Shown here: piece by piece, positions 1-10,356 of the stretch
Layout of the letters: each line of letters begins with the position of its first letter
Position numbering within the stretch: position 1 is the stretch's first letter
Source: Acidimicrobiaceae bacterium
GTDB lineage: Bacteria; Actinomycetota; Acidimicrobiia; Acidimicrobiales; Ilumatobacteraceae
Direction of reading: 5' to 3'
Length of the DNA stretch: 18,700 bases
Assembly: GCA_006515795.1 (NCBI GenBank)
Contig: VFMC01000028.1
Span: forward strand, 6,768 to 25,467
Program-made: the position numbers and the translations under genes
Notes under the pieces: model-generated
Databases searched by the model: none
What the model was told of the DNA's origin: nothing
The model's input: only the letters and a program-made list of their open reading frames with translations

Positions 1-1301
1 ACGCTGGTAGGCCCACAGCAGGTACAGCGCGGCCAGGATCACTCCCGTCGCGGCCACCACCGTCCACCATCGTGCGGTGAGGAACGACCCGGTCAAGATG
101 AGGTACTCGCCGACGAAGCCGTTCAGGCCCGGAACTCCGATCGACGACAGCATCACCACCATGAACCCGGCGGCGAAGATCGGGGCCACGTGCTGGATGC
201 CCTTGAGCTGATCGATCTCACGGGTGTGGCGACGCTCGTAGATCATGCCGACCAGCACGAACAGCGCACCTGTGCTGACACCGTGGTTGATCATCTGCAA
301 CACGCTGCCGCTGATGGCCTGCGATGTGAACGCGAACGTGCCGAGCACGATGAAGCCGAGGTGGGCAACCGACGAGTAGGCGACGAGCCGTTTGAGGTCT
401 TTCTGCATCGTGGCCGCGACGGCCCCGTACAGGATGCCGATGACCGCGAGCGTGAGCCAGAGCGGACGACTCCAGCGAGCCGCCTCCGGGAAGAGGTACA
501 GACCGAAGCGCAGCAACCCGTACGTGCCGAGCTTCAACATCACGCCGGCGAGGATCACCGAGCCGCCGGTGGGCGCCTGGGTGTGGGCGTCGGGCAACCA
601 GGTGTGCAGCGGGAACATCGGCACCTTCACCGCAAAGGCGACGGCAAAGGCGAAGAACAACCAGCGACCGGTGGATGCTGCGAAGTTGGCCTTCTCGGCG
701 ATCTCGATGAGGTCGAAGGTGATGTGGCCCACGCCGTTCGTCTTCGCCAGCACTGCCGTGGTGATGATGCCGACGAACATGAAAGCCGAGCCGACCATCG
801 TGTACAGGAAGAACTTCGTGGCTGCGTGAACCCGCTCGTCGTAACCCCAGCCACCGATCAGGAAGTACATCGGGACGAGGACGAGCTCGAAGAACACGAA
901 GAACACGAAGAGGTCGAGACTGAGGAAGCTGCCCATCATCCCGGCTTCGAGCAACAACAACCAGGCGAAGTAGCGCTTGTGGTCGTGATGGGGGTCGATG
1001 CCGACGATCACGATCGGGAACAGCACGCCGGTGAGCACCACGAGGAACAGCGAGATGCCATCGATTCCGAGGTGCCAAGAGATGCCCCACGGCTCGATCC
1101 ACGGATGCTTGCTCACGAACTGGAACCCGGCATCGGCCGTGTCGAACGAGCCCATCACCCACAGGCTGAGTGCCCCTGTGAACACACTGGCGAGCACCGC
1201 TGCCAACTTGATCCACTCGGGGCGGCGGCGTGACAGGAGCGCTACGGCAGCCGCTCCCGTGGCGGGGGCGACGACGAGCGTGGTGAGGACCGGGAAGCTC
1301 A

Positions 1302-1302
<1 letters not shown>
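1..1302 (-). CDS. nuoM: NADH-quinone oxidoreductase subunit M (partial, 3' end outside window)
   Basis: Antiporter-like proton-pumping subunit of the complex I membrane arm. The ATG at 1302 shares its A with the nuoL stop (TGATG). The frame stays open for 434 codons to position 1 and is cut by the window edge at the conserved YLLWAYQR region, so roughly the last 80-100 residues of a family normally about 500-530 long are missing. Visible hallmarks are the WEPWG-like amphipathic start of the domain, FFELVLVPMYFLIG with the essential Glu at residue 139, VKVPMFPLHTWLPDAH with the pumping Lys at 226, and DLKRLVAYSSVAHLGF. Many hydrophobic helices are evident. It belongs to the nuo operon; nuoN would be expected further downstream. 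Identity is certain from motifs and gene order. Confidence 0.96.
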
Positions 1303-3215
<1,913 letters not shown>

Positions 3216-3218
3216 TGA

Positions 3219-3536
3219 TCAGCCCTTCAGCTCGGCCATGTCGTCGGCAGTGGCGTTCGGGCGGCGCCGGAGGATGGCCACGATGATGCCGAGCCCGACG
3301 ACCACTTCGGCCGCGGCAACGACCATCACGAAGAACACCGTCGTCTGCCCCTTGATGTCGCCCAGGTCGCGGGCCAACGCCACGAAGCTCAGGTTGACCG
3401 CGTTGAGCATCAGCTCGATGCACATGAACATCACCAGGGGGTTGCGCCGCACCATCACCCCCACCGTTCCGATGCTGAACAGCAGGGCGGCGAGGATGAG
3501 GTACCAGGCGGTGGTGGGTTGGGCGACTGCGATCAT
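3219..3536 (-). CDS. nuoK: NADH-quinone oxidoreductase subunit K
   Basis: Small three-helix membrane subunit of complex I (105 residues, normal length), homologous to MrpC. The two membrane glutamates needed for proton transfer are present at 41 (in MFMCIELMLNAVNL) and 77 (in VVAAAEVVVGLGI); their spacing of 36 residues matches the family. The start is the ATG at 3536, which overlaps the nuoJ stop as ATGA. The same reading frame stays open far upstream, through nuoJ and nuoI, because of the high GC content; that extension is out of frame with real genes and is not coding. Helices lie at about 10-29, 35-57 and 66-89. Confidence 0.96.
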   Translation of the reverse strand: MIAVAQPTTAWYLILAALLFSIGTVGVMVRRNPLVMFMCIELMLNAVNLSFVALARDLGDIKGQTTVFFVMVVAAAEVVVGLGIIVAILRRRPNATADDMAELKG

Positions 3537-4090
3537 CGTGTGGCCCCGATGTCGTCGGGCAACCTGGCCGGGCGGCGCGAGAGCAGCACCGTGCCGACCA
3601 CCGCCACCACGAGCAGCACCGACACCAGCTCGAAGGCGAACACGTAGTCGCTGAACAGGCTGCGGGCGATCTGGCGAACGTTGCTGTCGTGATCGCCGGT
3701 CTGCGTGGCGTTGTCGAGGCCGGCACCGGTGCCGGTCTGGACGGCGGAGCGGGCCTGCACGATCGCGGTGACGAGCACGCCGGCGAGGCCGACACCCACG
3801 ATCAGCGCCAGTGGACGCTGCACCGGGATCGGCTCGACCATCAGGTTCTCCGACTGATCGACGCCGAGCAGCATGATCACGAACAGGAACAGCACGACGA
3901 TGGCCCCCGCGTACACGATCACCTGAACGGCGGCCAGGAAGTGGGCCTCCAACGAGACGAACATCACGGCCACGCCGAACAGGGTGAGCACGAGGCTGAG
4001 CGCGGAGTGCACCGGATGGTTGCGGACGATCACGCCTACGGCGCCACCGAGGATCATCGCTGATGCGAGGACGAACACGAACAGCTCCAC
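3533..4090 (-). CDS. nuoJ: NADH-quinone oxidoreductase subunit J
   Basis: Five-helix membrane subunit of complex I (185 residues). I place the start at the GTG at 4090, whose G is the last base of the nuoI TAG stop. An upstream ATG at 4252 would add about 54 residues of out-of-frame nuoI sequence unlike the family. Helix 3, VYAGAIVVLFLFVIML near 59-74 with Tyr 60, is the conserved segment containing the pi-bulge region that changes conformation between complex I states. The loop between helices 4 and 5 (about 115-145) is polar and variable. The stop overlaps nuoK by four bases (ATGA). Confident from motif and gene order; the exact start is inferred from coupling. Confidence 0.94.
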   Translation of the reverse strand: MELFVFVLASAMILGGAVGVIVRNHPVHSALSLVLTLFGVAVMFVSLEAHFLAAVQVIVYAGAIVVLFLFVIMLLGVDQSENLMVEPIPVQRPLALIVGVGLAGVLVTAIVQARSAVQTGTGAGLDNATQTGDHDSNVRQIARSLFSDYVFAFELVSVLLVVAVVGTVLLSRRPARLPDDIGATR

Positions 4091-4776
4091 TACTGGTGCC
4101 CCTCGTTGCGCGACAGCACTCGCACCGATTTGCTGCGATCGGCTTCGAGCTGCTTGGCCTCGGGTTGGCGCAGCCCGTAACCGAGCTCGTTGCTCCAGCC
4201 GACCTCGCCGATGAAGTGCGCGTCGCCCGACGCCGACGTGGCCCGCATCCATCCGCTGGTGTGCTCGTCCTCGCCGTCGCGCCAGTCCTCCCAGGCCAAC
4301 CGCTGCGGCTTGCCGGAGTCGTCGACGACGAGCTCGGCCTTGGTGTAGATCGCGTCCTTGCGGTCGGTGAAGCTGAACTCGAACATCTTCGTCTCGGTGA
4401 TCGCCTCGGTCGGGCAGGCCTCAACGCAGAGATCGCAGTGGATGCAGCGGAGGTAGTTGATCTCGTACACGAACCCGAATCGCTCACCGGGCGACGTCGG
4501 GTTCTCGGGATCGTTGTCGGCACCGCGAACGTAGATGCACTTCGCCGGGCAAACGCCGGCGCAGAGCTCGCAGCCGATGCACTTCTCCATGCCGTCCTCG
4601 TAGCGGTTGAGGACGTGGCGGCCATGCAGGCGCTCGGGCTTGTCGATCTTCTCGTCGCGCCCGTGGATCTTGCCCTTCTTCGCCTGGCGACCGCCCGAGT
4701 ACGAGGTGGTGACGCGCTTGCCGCCGAACAGGCGGTGCTGGCGCATCGTGACACCGAAGCCTTCGAAGTACCCCAT
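4090..4776 (-). CDS. nuoI: NADH-quinone oxidoreductase subunit I (2x[4Fe-4S] ferredoxin-like)
   Basis: Peripheral-arm subunit carrying clusters N6a and N6b, which relay electrons toward N2 and quinone. It has 228 residues. Two CxxCxxCxxxCP motifs are intact: Cys 66, 69, 72, 76 (CIGCELCAGVCP) and Cys 111, 114, 117, 121 (CIHCDLCVEACP), followed by the typical TEAITETKMFEFS stretch. A polar C-terminal tail of about 60 residues (from 165) is longer than in E. coli, but such tails vary. ATG at 4776 shares its A with the nuoH stop. The stop shares its G with the nuoJ GTG. Certain identification. Confidence 0.97.
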   Translation of the reverse strand: MGYFEGFGVTMRQHRLFGGKRVTTSYSGGRQAKKGKIHGRDEKIDKPERLHGRHVLNRYEDGMEKCIGCELCAGVCPAKCIYVRGADNDPENPTSPGERFGFVYEINYLRCIHCDLCVEACPTEAITETKMFEFSFTDRKDAIYTKAELVVDDSGKPQRLAWEDWRDGEDEHTSGWMRATSASGDAHFIGEVGWSNELGYGLRQPEAKQLEADRSKSVRVLSRNEGHQ

Positions 4777-5999
4777 CAGAACATGGCCCCTTCTCGCTCA
4801 CGATTGCGGGCACTCACCCGCGTGGCTGCGAGCAGCAGGGCCGCACACACCGCCAGCACCACCACCGAGACCACGAGCACGATCCAACGGTTCCAGTCCT
4901 GGTCCTGGCCGAGGCGGAACGCGGCGAGCAGCATGAACCACCCGAGCGACAGCGGGATCAGCACCTTCCAGCCGAGGTTCATGAGCTGGTCGTAGCGCAG
5001 GCGGGGCAGCGTGGCCCGGAACCACACGTAGACGTAGAGGAACACAAGCAGCTTCAAGAGGAACCAGACCGTGCCGTTGAGCGGACCGAGCATGAGGTCG
5101 CCGTCCCACTGGACGGCGCCGATGTCGATCGTGAGCGGCTGCGGACCGGCGAAGAAGAGCGTGACGATCACGGCGCTCATGGTGATCGTGTTCATGAACT
5201 CGGCGAGGAAGAAGAGGGCGAACCGAATGCTGGAGTACTCGGTGTTGAACCCGCCGACGAGCTCTTGCTCGGCCTCGACGAGGTCGAACGGTGGACGGTT
5301 GAGCTCGGCCGTCGCGGCAATCATGAAGATCATGAACGGCAAGATCCCGGTGGAGATGAGGTGCCAGTTGGTGGTGCCCTGCTGCGCGGCGACGATGCCG
5401 CTGGTGCTCAGCGTGCCGGCGAGCAACAGCACCGCGGCCATGCTCATGCCGAGGGCAGCCTCGTAGCTGACCATCTGTGCCGAAGCGCGCACCGAGCCGA
5501 GCAGCGGGTACTTCGAACCCGAAGACCATCCGGCAAGCATGATGCCATAGACCGCGATCGAGCTGAGCGCCAGTAGCAGCAGCACGCCGACCTGCGGGTC
5601 GGCCAACTGCACGCGCGTCTCGCGCCCGAACCAGGTGACGAGCCCGTCGCGGCCGCCGGTGTAGTCGCCGCCGAGGGGGATGACCGTCCAGACCAGGAAG
5701 GCGGGCACGAACGACAGGTACGGCGCCAGCTTGAACACGAACCGATCGGATCGTTCGGGGATGAGATCTTCTTTGAAGAACAGCTTGATGCCGTCGGCGA
5801 GGGTCTGCAGGATGCCGAAGGGGCCGGCCTTGTTGGGTCCGATCCGGTTCTGCATGCCGGCGATCGCCTTGCGCTCGAACCACACCATCAGCATCGTCGC
5901 GACCAGGCCGATGACGAAGACCACCACCACCTTGAGCAGCACCACGAGGACGTCGCCGAGGTCGAGATCACCGACGAGGAGCGGGTCGATGGCCAGCAT
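4776..5999 (-). CDS. nuoH: NADH-quinone oxidoreductase subunit H
   Basis: Membrane subunit that forms much of the quinone-access chamber and links the peripheral and membrane arms. It has 407 residues; the C-terminus carries an extra helix and a charged tail typical of actinobacterial-length NuoH. Seen: VWFERKAIAGMQNRIGPNKAG at about 39-59, with the conserved WFER glutamate at 42; LADGIKLFFKEDLIP; AELNRPPFDLVEAEQELV and FNTEYSS, the acidic loop that lines the quinone site. The ATG at 5999 overlaps the nuoG stop by one base (TGATG), and the stop overlaps the nuoI ATG the same way. The open frame continues upstream into nuoG but is out of frame there. Confidence 0.97.
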   Translation of the reverse strand: MLAIDPLLVGDLDLGDVLVVLLKVVVVFVIGLVATMLMVWFERKAIAGMQNRIGPNKAGPFGILQTLADGIKLFFKEDLIPERSDRFVFKLAPYLSFVPAFLVWTVIPLGGDYTGGRDGLVTWFGRETRVQLADPQVGVLLLLALSSIAVYGIMLAGWSSGSKYPLLGSVRASAQMVSYEAALGMSMAAVLLLAGTLSTSGIVAAQQGTTNWHLISTGILPFMIFMIAATAELNRPPFDLVEAEQELVGGFNTEYSSIRFALFFLAEFMNTITMSAVIVTLFFAGPQPLTIDIGAVQWDGDLMLGPLNGTVWFLLKLLVFLYVYVWFRATLPRLRYDQLMNLGWKVLIPLSLGWFMLLAAFRLGQDQDWNRWIVLVVSVVVLAVCAALLLAATRVSARNREREGAMF

Positions 6000-8356
6000 C
6001 AGATGTTCTCGATCCGCACGTCGGTGACTGCCGCAGTGCAGTCGATCAGTTCGCCGATGGTGCTGCCCGGCTGGTTGAACGGGACCCATACGGTGCCCCG
6101 GAGGACGGTGGCGTCGGATTCGACCGTCACGATGATGCCGGCCCGCGCACTCGAGAGGCGCACCTCGGCTCCGTCGTGCGCCCCGGCGCGCTCGATGTCG
6201 AGTGGGTTCACGTGGACGGTCATGCACCCGGCCAGATGGGCGAGCGATGGGCTGGTGCGGGTGGACACGGCGTCGTCGTAGAGCCTGCGGCTCACCACCA
6301 GCCGGAAGTCGTAGCTGTTGCGATCGGGCAGCGAGAGCACCGGCGGGACGAGCGGCCCGAGGTCGGCGGGCACGGCCGCGAGCACGCCGTCGGGGGCCGA
6401 TGCCACCGCGGTGGCGGTGACGTTCGCGTACGACTCGACGCGAGCGGCGATCGATGCCGTGACATCGGCGATGGACCGGTAGCCGAACTCGGTTCCGAGC
6501 AGACCGGCGATGCCCGAAGCGATCATCCAATCGGGTCGCGACGTGCCAGTGGCCGTCACTCGCCGGCCGAGCGAGGTGACCCGCCCCTCGAGGTTGGTGG
6601 TGGTGCCACCCTTCTCGCCGACGGCGCTGGCGGCCAGCACCACATCGGCCTGCAGCGACGAAGCCGAAAGGAACGTGTCGACGGCGATGACCCGCCGGGC
6701 ACCGGCGATGGCGCGTCGAGCGAGGTCGGCATCGGGGAAGTCGGCCAGTGGATCTGCACCGAGCAGGACGAGGCACTCGATCCTGCCAGCCGCCGCCGCC
6801 TGCAGCACACCAGTGGTGTCGAGGCCACCCGGTCGTGGGCGGACGCCGACCTGCAGCGCACCGACCACGTTGCCACGGCGCAACGCGGGAAGCACCTTCG
6901 CCGATGGCACGGCCGCGAGGATGGCCTGCAGGGCCAGCACCGTGGCGGTCGACGTCTCGGCAAGGTTGGCCCGGCCGGCGACGATCGCCACCGGACCCTT
7001 GGCCAACTGCATCGCGACGGCAGGGTCGGCGAGAGCGGCCTCGACAGCGGCGAGCTGCGTGCCGGGCTCGTAGCCGATGGTCTTCCATGCATGCTTCGTG
7101 AGCCCGCCGGGCTTGGGCGTGAACTCGATGATGTGCCGCCCACGCTTGACCGCGGCGTCGCGGATGCGCAGGTACAGCACCGGCAGTTCTTCTTTGAGAT
7201 CGGGCCCGAGCAACACGATGGTCGTTGCAGATGCAACATCATCGATCGTCGCCCGATCCAGACCGAGCACTGCTGCTGGCAAGCCGTCGCCCATCTGGGC
7301 GTAGACGTTCGGTGTGCCGATGACGTCGTGGGCCAGCTGGGCCCACGCGAACGCATCCTCGTTGCTCCCCCGTGCACCACCGACCACAGCGATGCTGTCG
7401 GCACCACCTGCCGCGATCGACTCGCGGACGAGGTCGGCCACCGCGCCGAGTGCCGCGCTCCAGCTGGTTGGCACGAGCCCTCCACTGGTGCGGACCATCG
7501 GTGTGGTGAGGCGTTCGTCGCTGTTGACCGACTCGAAGCCGAACCGACCCTTGTCGCACAACCAGCCCCAGTTCACCGGAGCGCTGTCGACGCCCTGGTA
7601 GCGAAGCACCTGATCACGACTGGACTGCACGATGGTCCGACAGCCGACCGAGCAAGTGGTGCAGGTGCTCTCGTTCTGCTCGAGGTCCCATGGTCGGGCC
7701 TTGAACCGGTACGGCTTGGCCGTGAGCGCGCCGACCGGACAGATCTGCACGGTGTTGCCACTGAAGTAGCTGGCGAAAGGCTCGTCGGGGAAGGTGGTGA
7801 TCTGGGTGTTGCCACCGCGGCTGGAGAACTCGATGAGCGCGTCGCCGGCGACCTCGTCGGCGAACCGCGTGCACCGGTCGCACAGGATGCAGCGCTCGCG
7901 GTCGAGGTACACGAGATCGCTGATCGCGATCGGCTTCTCGTAGTGGCGCTTCTCCTCCACGAAACGGCTCTCGCCGGGACCGTGGCTGAACGCCTGATCC
8001 TGCAGCGGGCACTCACCGCCCTTGTCGCACACGGGACAGTCGAGCGGGTGGTTGGCGAGCAAGAGCTCGAGCACGCCCTCTTGCACCTGCTTCACCATCG
8101 GCGACGCGGTGTCGATCTTCATGTCGGGAGCGACCGTGACCATGCAAGACGGCGTGAGTTGAGGCCCGCGACCCGTGTCGACCTCGACGAGGCACATCCG
8201 GCACATGCCCACGGGGTCCATCCGCTCGTGGTAGCAGAAGCGCGGGATGTACTCGCCGTGGCGCTCAGCGGCGGTGATGATCAGCTCGCCCTTGGTGGCC
8301 GCGATGGTGCGCCCGTTGAGGGTGACGCTGACGAGGTTCGGGTCGGTCGAGGTCAC
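5999..8356 (-). CDS. nuoG: NADH-quinone oxidoreductase subunit G
   Basis: Largest peripheral-arm subunit, 785 residues. It carries a [2Fe-2S] cluster (Cys 41, 52, 55, 71), an N5-type His/Cys set (His 103, Cys 107, 110, 116) and an N4 set (Cys 156, 159, 162, 206). It also has the extra N7-type set Cys 232, 235, 239, 267 (CTTCSVGC plus WLCDKGRFG), which is found only in some bacteria. The rest is a degenerate molybdopterin-oxidoreductase-like domain, ending near 785 with a compact beta domain (MTVHVNPLDIERAGAHDGAEV). The start is the GTG at 8356, overlapping the nuoF stop as GTGA. The same frame is open upstream to 9766 only because nuoF is shifted, so a NuoF-NuoG fusion should not be inferred. 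Confidence 0.96.
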   Translation of the reverse strand: MTSTDPNLVSVTLNGRTIAATKGELIITAAERHGEYIPRFCYHERMDPVGMCRMCLVEVDTGRGPQLTPSCMVTVAPDMKIDTASPMVKQVQEGVLELLLANHPLDCPVCDKGGECPLQDQAFSHGPGESRFVEEKRHYEKPIAISDLVYLDRERCILCDRCTRFADEVAGDALIEFSSRGGNTQITTFPDEPFASYFSGNTVQICPVGALTAKPYRFKARPWDLEQNESTCTTCSVGCRTIVQSSRDQVLRYQGVDSAPVNWGWLCDKGRFGFESVNSDERLTTPMVRTSGGLVPTSWSAALGAVADLVRESIAAGGADSIAVVGGARGSNEDAFAWAQLAHDVIGTPNVYAQMGDGLPAAVLGLDRATIDDVASATTIVLLGPDLKEELPVLYLRIRDAAVKRGRHIIEFTPKPGGLTKHAWKTIGYEPGTQLAAVEAALADPAVAMQLAKGPVAIVAGRANLAETSTATVLALQAILAAVPSAKVLPALRRGNVVGALQVGVRPRPGGLDTTGVLQAAAAGRIECLVLLGADPLADFPDADLARRAIAGARRVIAVDTFLSASSLQADVVLAASAVGEKGGTTTNLEGRVTSLGRRVTATGTSRPDWMIASGIAGLLGTEFGYRSIADVTASIAARVESYANVTATAVASAPDGVLAAVPADLGPLVPPVLSLPDRNSYDFRLVVSRRLYDDAVSTRTSPSLAHLAGCMTVHVNPLDIERAGAHDGAEVRLSSARAGIIVTVESDATVLRGTVWVPFNQPGSTIGELIDCTAAVTDVRIENI

Positions 8357-9736
8357 TGCTCGCCTCCGGCCATCGCCGTCACCGGGATCATCGTGCGCTT
8401 CACGATCTTGGCCTCGAACTCGGCGCGGAACAGGGTGAGCGCCGAGTGCACCGGCGCGTACGCCGACGGGCCGACGAAGCAGATGGTGGTCATCTTGTAC
8501 GGGAACGGCACGGCTTCGAGGCCGAGCTCCTCGCTGGATGCGTGGGGGAACGCGCCGGGGCAGATCATCGCGCCAACCTCGAGCAACTGGTCGAGATCGG
8601 CCTCGGTGCCCTTGCCGTCGACAACCCGGCTGAGGATGCGCTCGAGCCACGTGCCGCCCTCGCGGCACGGCACGCACTTGCCGCAGGACTCGTGTGCGTA
8701 GAAGCGGGTGAGCGTGAGCGCCGCGGCCGGGATGTCGGTGGTGTGGTCCATCACCATCACGGCGCCCGAGCCGAGCATTGATCCGGCGGCGCCGACGAGG
8801 CGACCCTCGAACGGGAGATCGAGCTGATCGGGCACGAACCACGGCGCCGAACCACCACCGGGCACGAAAGCCTTCAGCTGGTTGCCGTTGCGGATGCCAC
8901 CGCAGAACTCTTGGCCGTAGATGAGGTCGCGGAAGGTGGTGGTGCCGTTGACGATCTCGTACACACCGGGACGCTGCACATGTCCGGACACCGCCACCAT
9001 TCGGGTGCCCGGCGATGTCGGGGTGCCGATCGCGGTGTAGGCCGCGGCTCTCGATGTTGTTCACGATGGTCGGTTGCCCGTACAGGCCGATCGCCGCCGG
9101 GAAGAACGGAGGCTTCAACCGGGGCATGCCGCGGTTGCCCTCGAGGCTCTCGATCAGTGCCGTCTCCTCGCCGACCACGTAGGCCCCGGCGCCCCAGTGC
9201 AGCACGATGTCGATCGAGAAGTCGGTACCGAGGATGTTCTTGCCCACGTAGCCGGCCGCATACGCCTCGTTCAGGGCGACGGCCATTCGTTCTTGCGCCA
9301 ACGCCATCTCGCCACGGATGTAGAGGAAGCACTGCGACAGACCCGCCGCGTAGGCGGCGATGAGGCAGCCCTCGATGAGCTGGTGCGGATCACACTCCAT
9401 CAGCAGGCGGTCCTTGTAGGTGCCTGGCTCGCTCTCGTCGCCGTTGACCACGAGGTACCGGGGGAACTTGCCCTGTGGTGTGAGCCCCCACTTCACGCCG
9501 GCCGGGAACCCGGCGCCGCCACGGCCGAGCACGGTTGCGTTCTTGACCTCGTCGTGCACCGCCGCCGCCGGGCGTGCCAGCGCGGCGCGGAGCCCGGCGT
9601 AGCCGGACGTGGCCAGGAAGCGTTCGAGGGTGTGGGAGTCGTGGTACTGGAACCGCGAGGTGACGATCTGCGGACGGTCGCCGGCGATGAACCCGGGAGC
9701 GTGGACCCACGAATTGCCGGTCAGGTCGCTGCTCAC
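8353..9736 (-). CDS. nuoF: NADH-quinone oxidoreductase subunit F, reading frame broken by a short deletion
   Basis: NADH- and FMN-binding subunit with cluster N3. The N-terminal 229 codons start at GTG 9736 (GTGA overlap with nuoE) and include GRGGAGFPAGVKW (71-83), NGDESEPGTYKDR (98-110), GAGAYVVGEETALIESLEG (182-200) and PTIVNNIE (222-229). After the Glu codon at 9052-9050 the frame is lost. The rest resumes in another frame by about 9045 (AAYTAIGTPTSPGTR) and runs to the stop at 8353, with SLBB and ESCGKCVPCREG (N3 Cys). Family members have about 18 residues where only 19 nt remain, so about 35 nt appear missing. The total of 1384 nt is not divisible by three. The C-terminal part also carries an insert before TTICFVGPSA. 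As written, no full-length protein can be made; a sequence or assembly error is plausible. Confidence 0.9.
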
Positions 9737-10353
9737 GACTGCACCTCGTGGTTGTCGGCCAGCCACACCGGTGGACCTGTGACATCTTCGGGCGCGACCG
9801 CCCCCACCAGCCGATCGGCCGGGATGTGCTGGCGCACGCGGGCAACCGTGCCGTGCGGCGGGATCTCACCGTCGAGCTTGCCGGCACGGAGGTCGTCGAT
9901 GAGTGCGTCGAGCTCGTTCGGTGTGATGCGGTACCGGTAGCGGTAGTTCACCTGCAGGCACGGCGCCTCGGTGCACGCGGCCTGGCACTCGGCGTGTTCG
10001 AGGGTGAACATGCCGTCGGGGGTGGTTGCGCCGGGTTTGATGCCGAGCTTGTGCTCGGCGCGGTGCATCAGTTCGTCGGCACCCATGAGCGCGCACGACA
10101 TGGTGCCGCAGATGTTGATGAGGTACTTGCCCACCGGCTCCATCTTGAACATCTCGTAGAAGGTGCACGTGCCGAGCACCTCGGCCGACGTGGCGCCGAC
10201 GAGTTCGCCGATGTGGCGGATCGCCTCGTTGGTGACGTAGCCGTCTTGCTCCTGGGCGAGGTGCAGCAGCGGGATAGTGGCCGAGCGGGCGCGCGGGTAG
10301 CGGCCGATGATCTCGTGCGCGAGTCGCACGTTGCTGTCGTTCAACCTGGCCAT
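9733..10353 (-). CDS. nuoE: NADH-quinone oxidoreductase subunit E ([2Fe-2S], thioredoxin-like)
   Basis: Peripheral-arm subunit that binds the off-path N1a [2Fe-2S] cluster next to NuoF. It has 206 residues. An N-terminal helical bundle (about 1-70; ATIPLLHLAQEQDGYV and LGTCTFYEMF are typical) precedes the thioredoxin-like domain with the four ligands Cys 82, Cys 87 (CGTMSC) and Cys 123, Cys 127 (CQAAC). The last about 40 residues form a Pro-rich tail. ATG at 10353 follows the nuoD stop by 3 nt, and the stop overlaps the nuoF GTG (GTGA). Certain identification; nothing odd in the frame. Confidence 0.96.
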   Translation of the reverse strand: MARLNDSNVRLAHEIIGRYPRARSATIPLLHLAQEQDGYVTNEAIRHIGELVGATSAEVLGTCTFYEMFKMEPVGKYLINICGTMSCALMGADELMHRAEHKLGIKPGATTPDGMFTLEHAECQAACTEAPCLQVNYRYRYRITPNELDALIDDLRAGKLDGEIPPHGTVARVRQHIPADRLVGAVAPEDVTGPPVWLADNHEVQS

Positions 10354-10356
10354 CGC

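Noticed and set aside
3219..4754. Minus-strand open frame of 511 codons ending in NuoK
   Set aside because: Only the last 105 codons resemble a protein family. The upstream part is nuoI and nuoJ out of frame, and the nuoK ATG overlaps the nuoJ stop.
6176..8701. Very long plus-strand open frame (841 codons) opposite nuoG and nuoF
   Set aside because: It is antisense to well-identified genes, is rich in Arg/Gly/His/Asp, has no family features, and is explained by strong GC bias at third positions.
5999..9766. A single open frame of 1255 codons suggesting a NuoF-NuoG fusion
   Set aside because: The middle part (about 9050-8357) is the C-terminal half of nuoF read in the wrong frame. The true C-terminus, with the N3 cysteines and its own stop at 8353, lies in another frame, and nuoG has its own GTG start.
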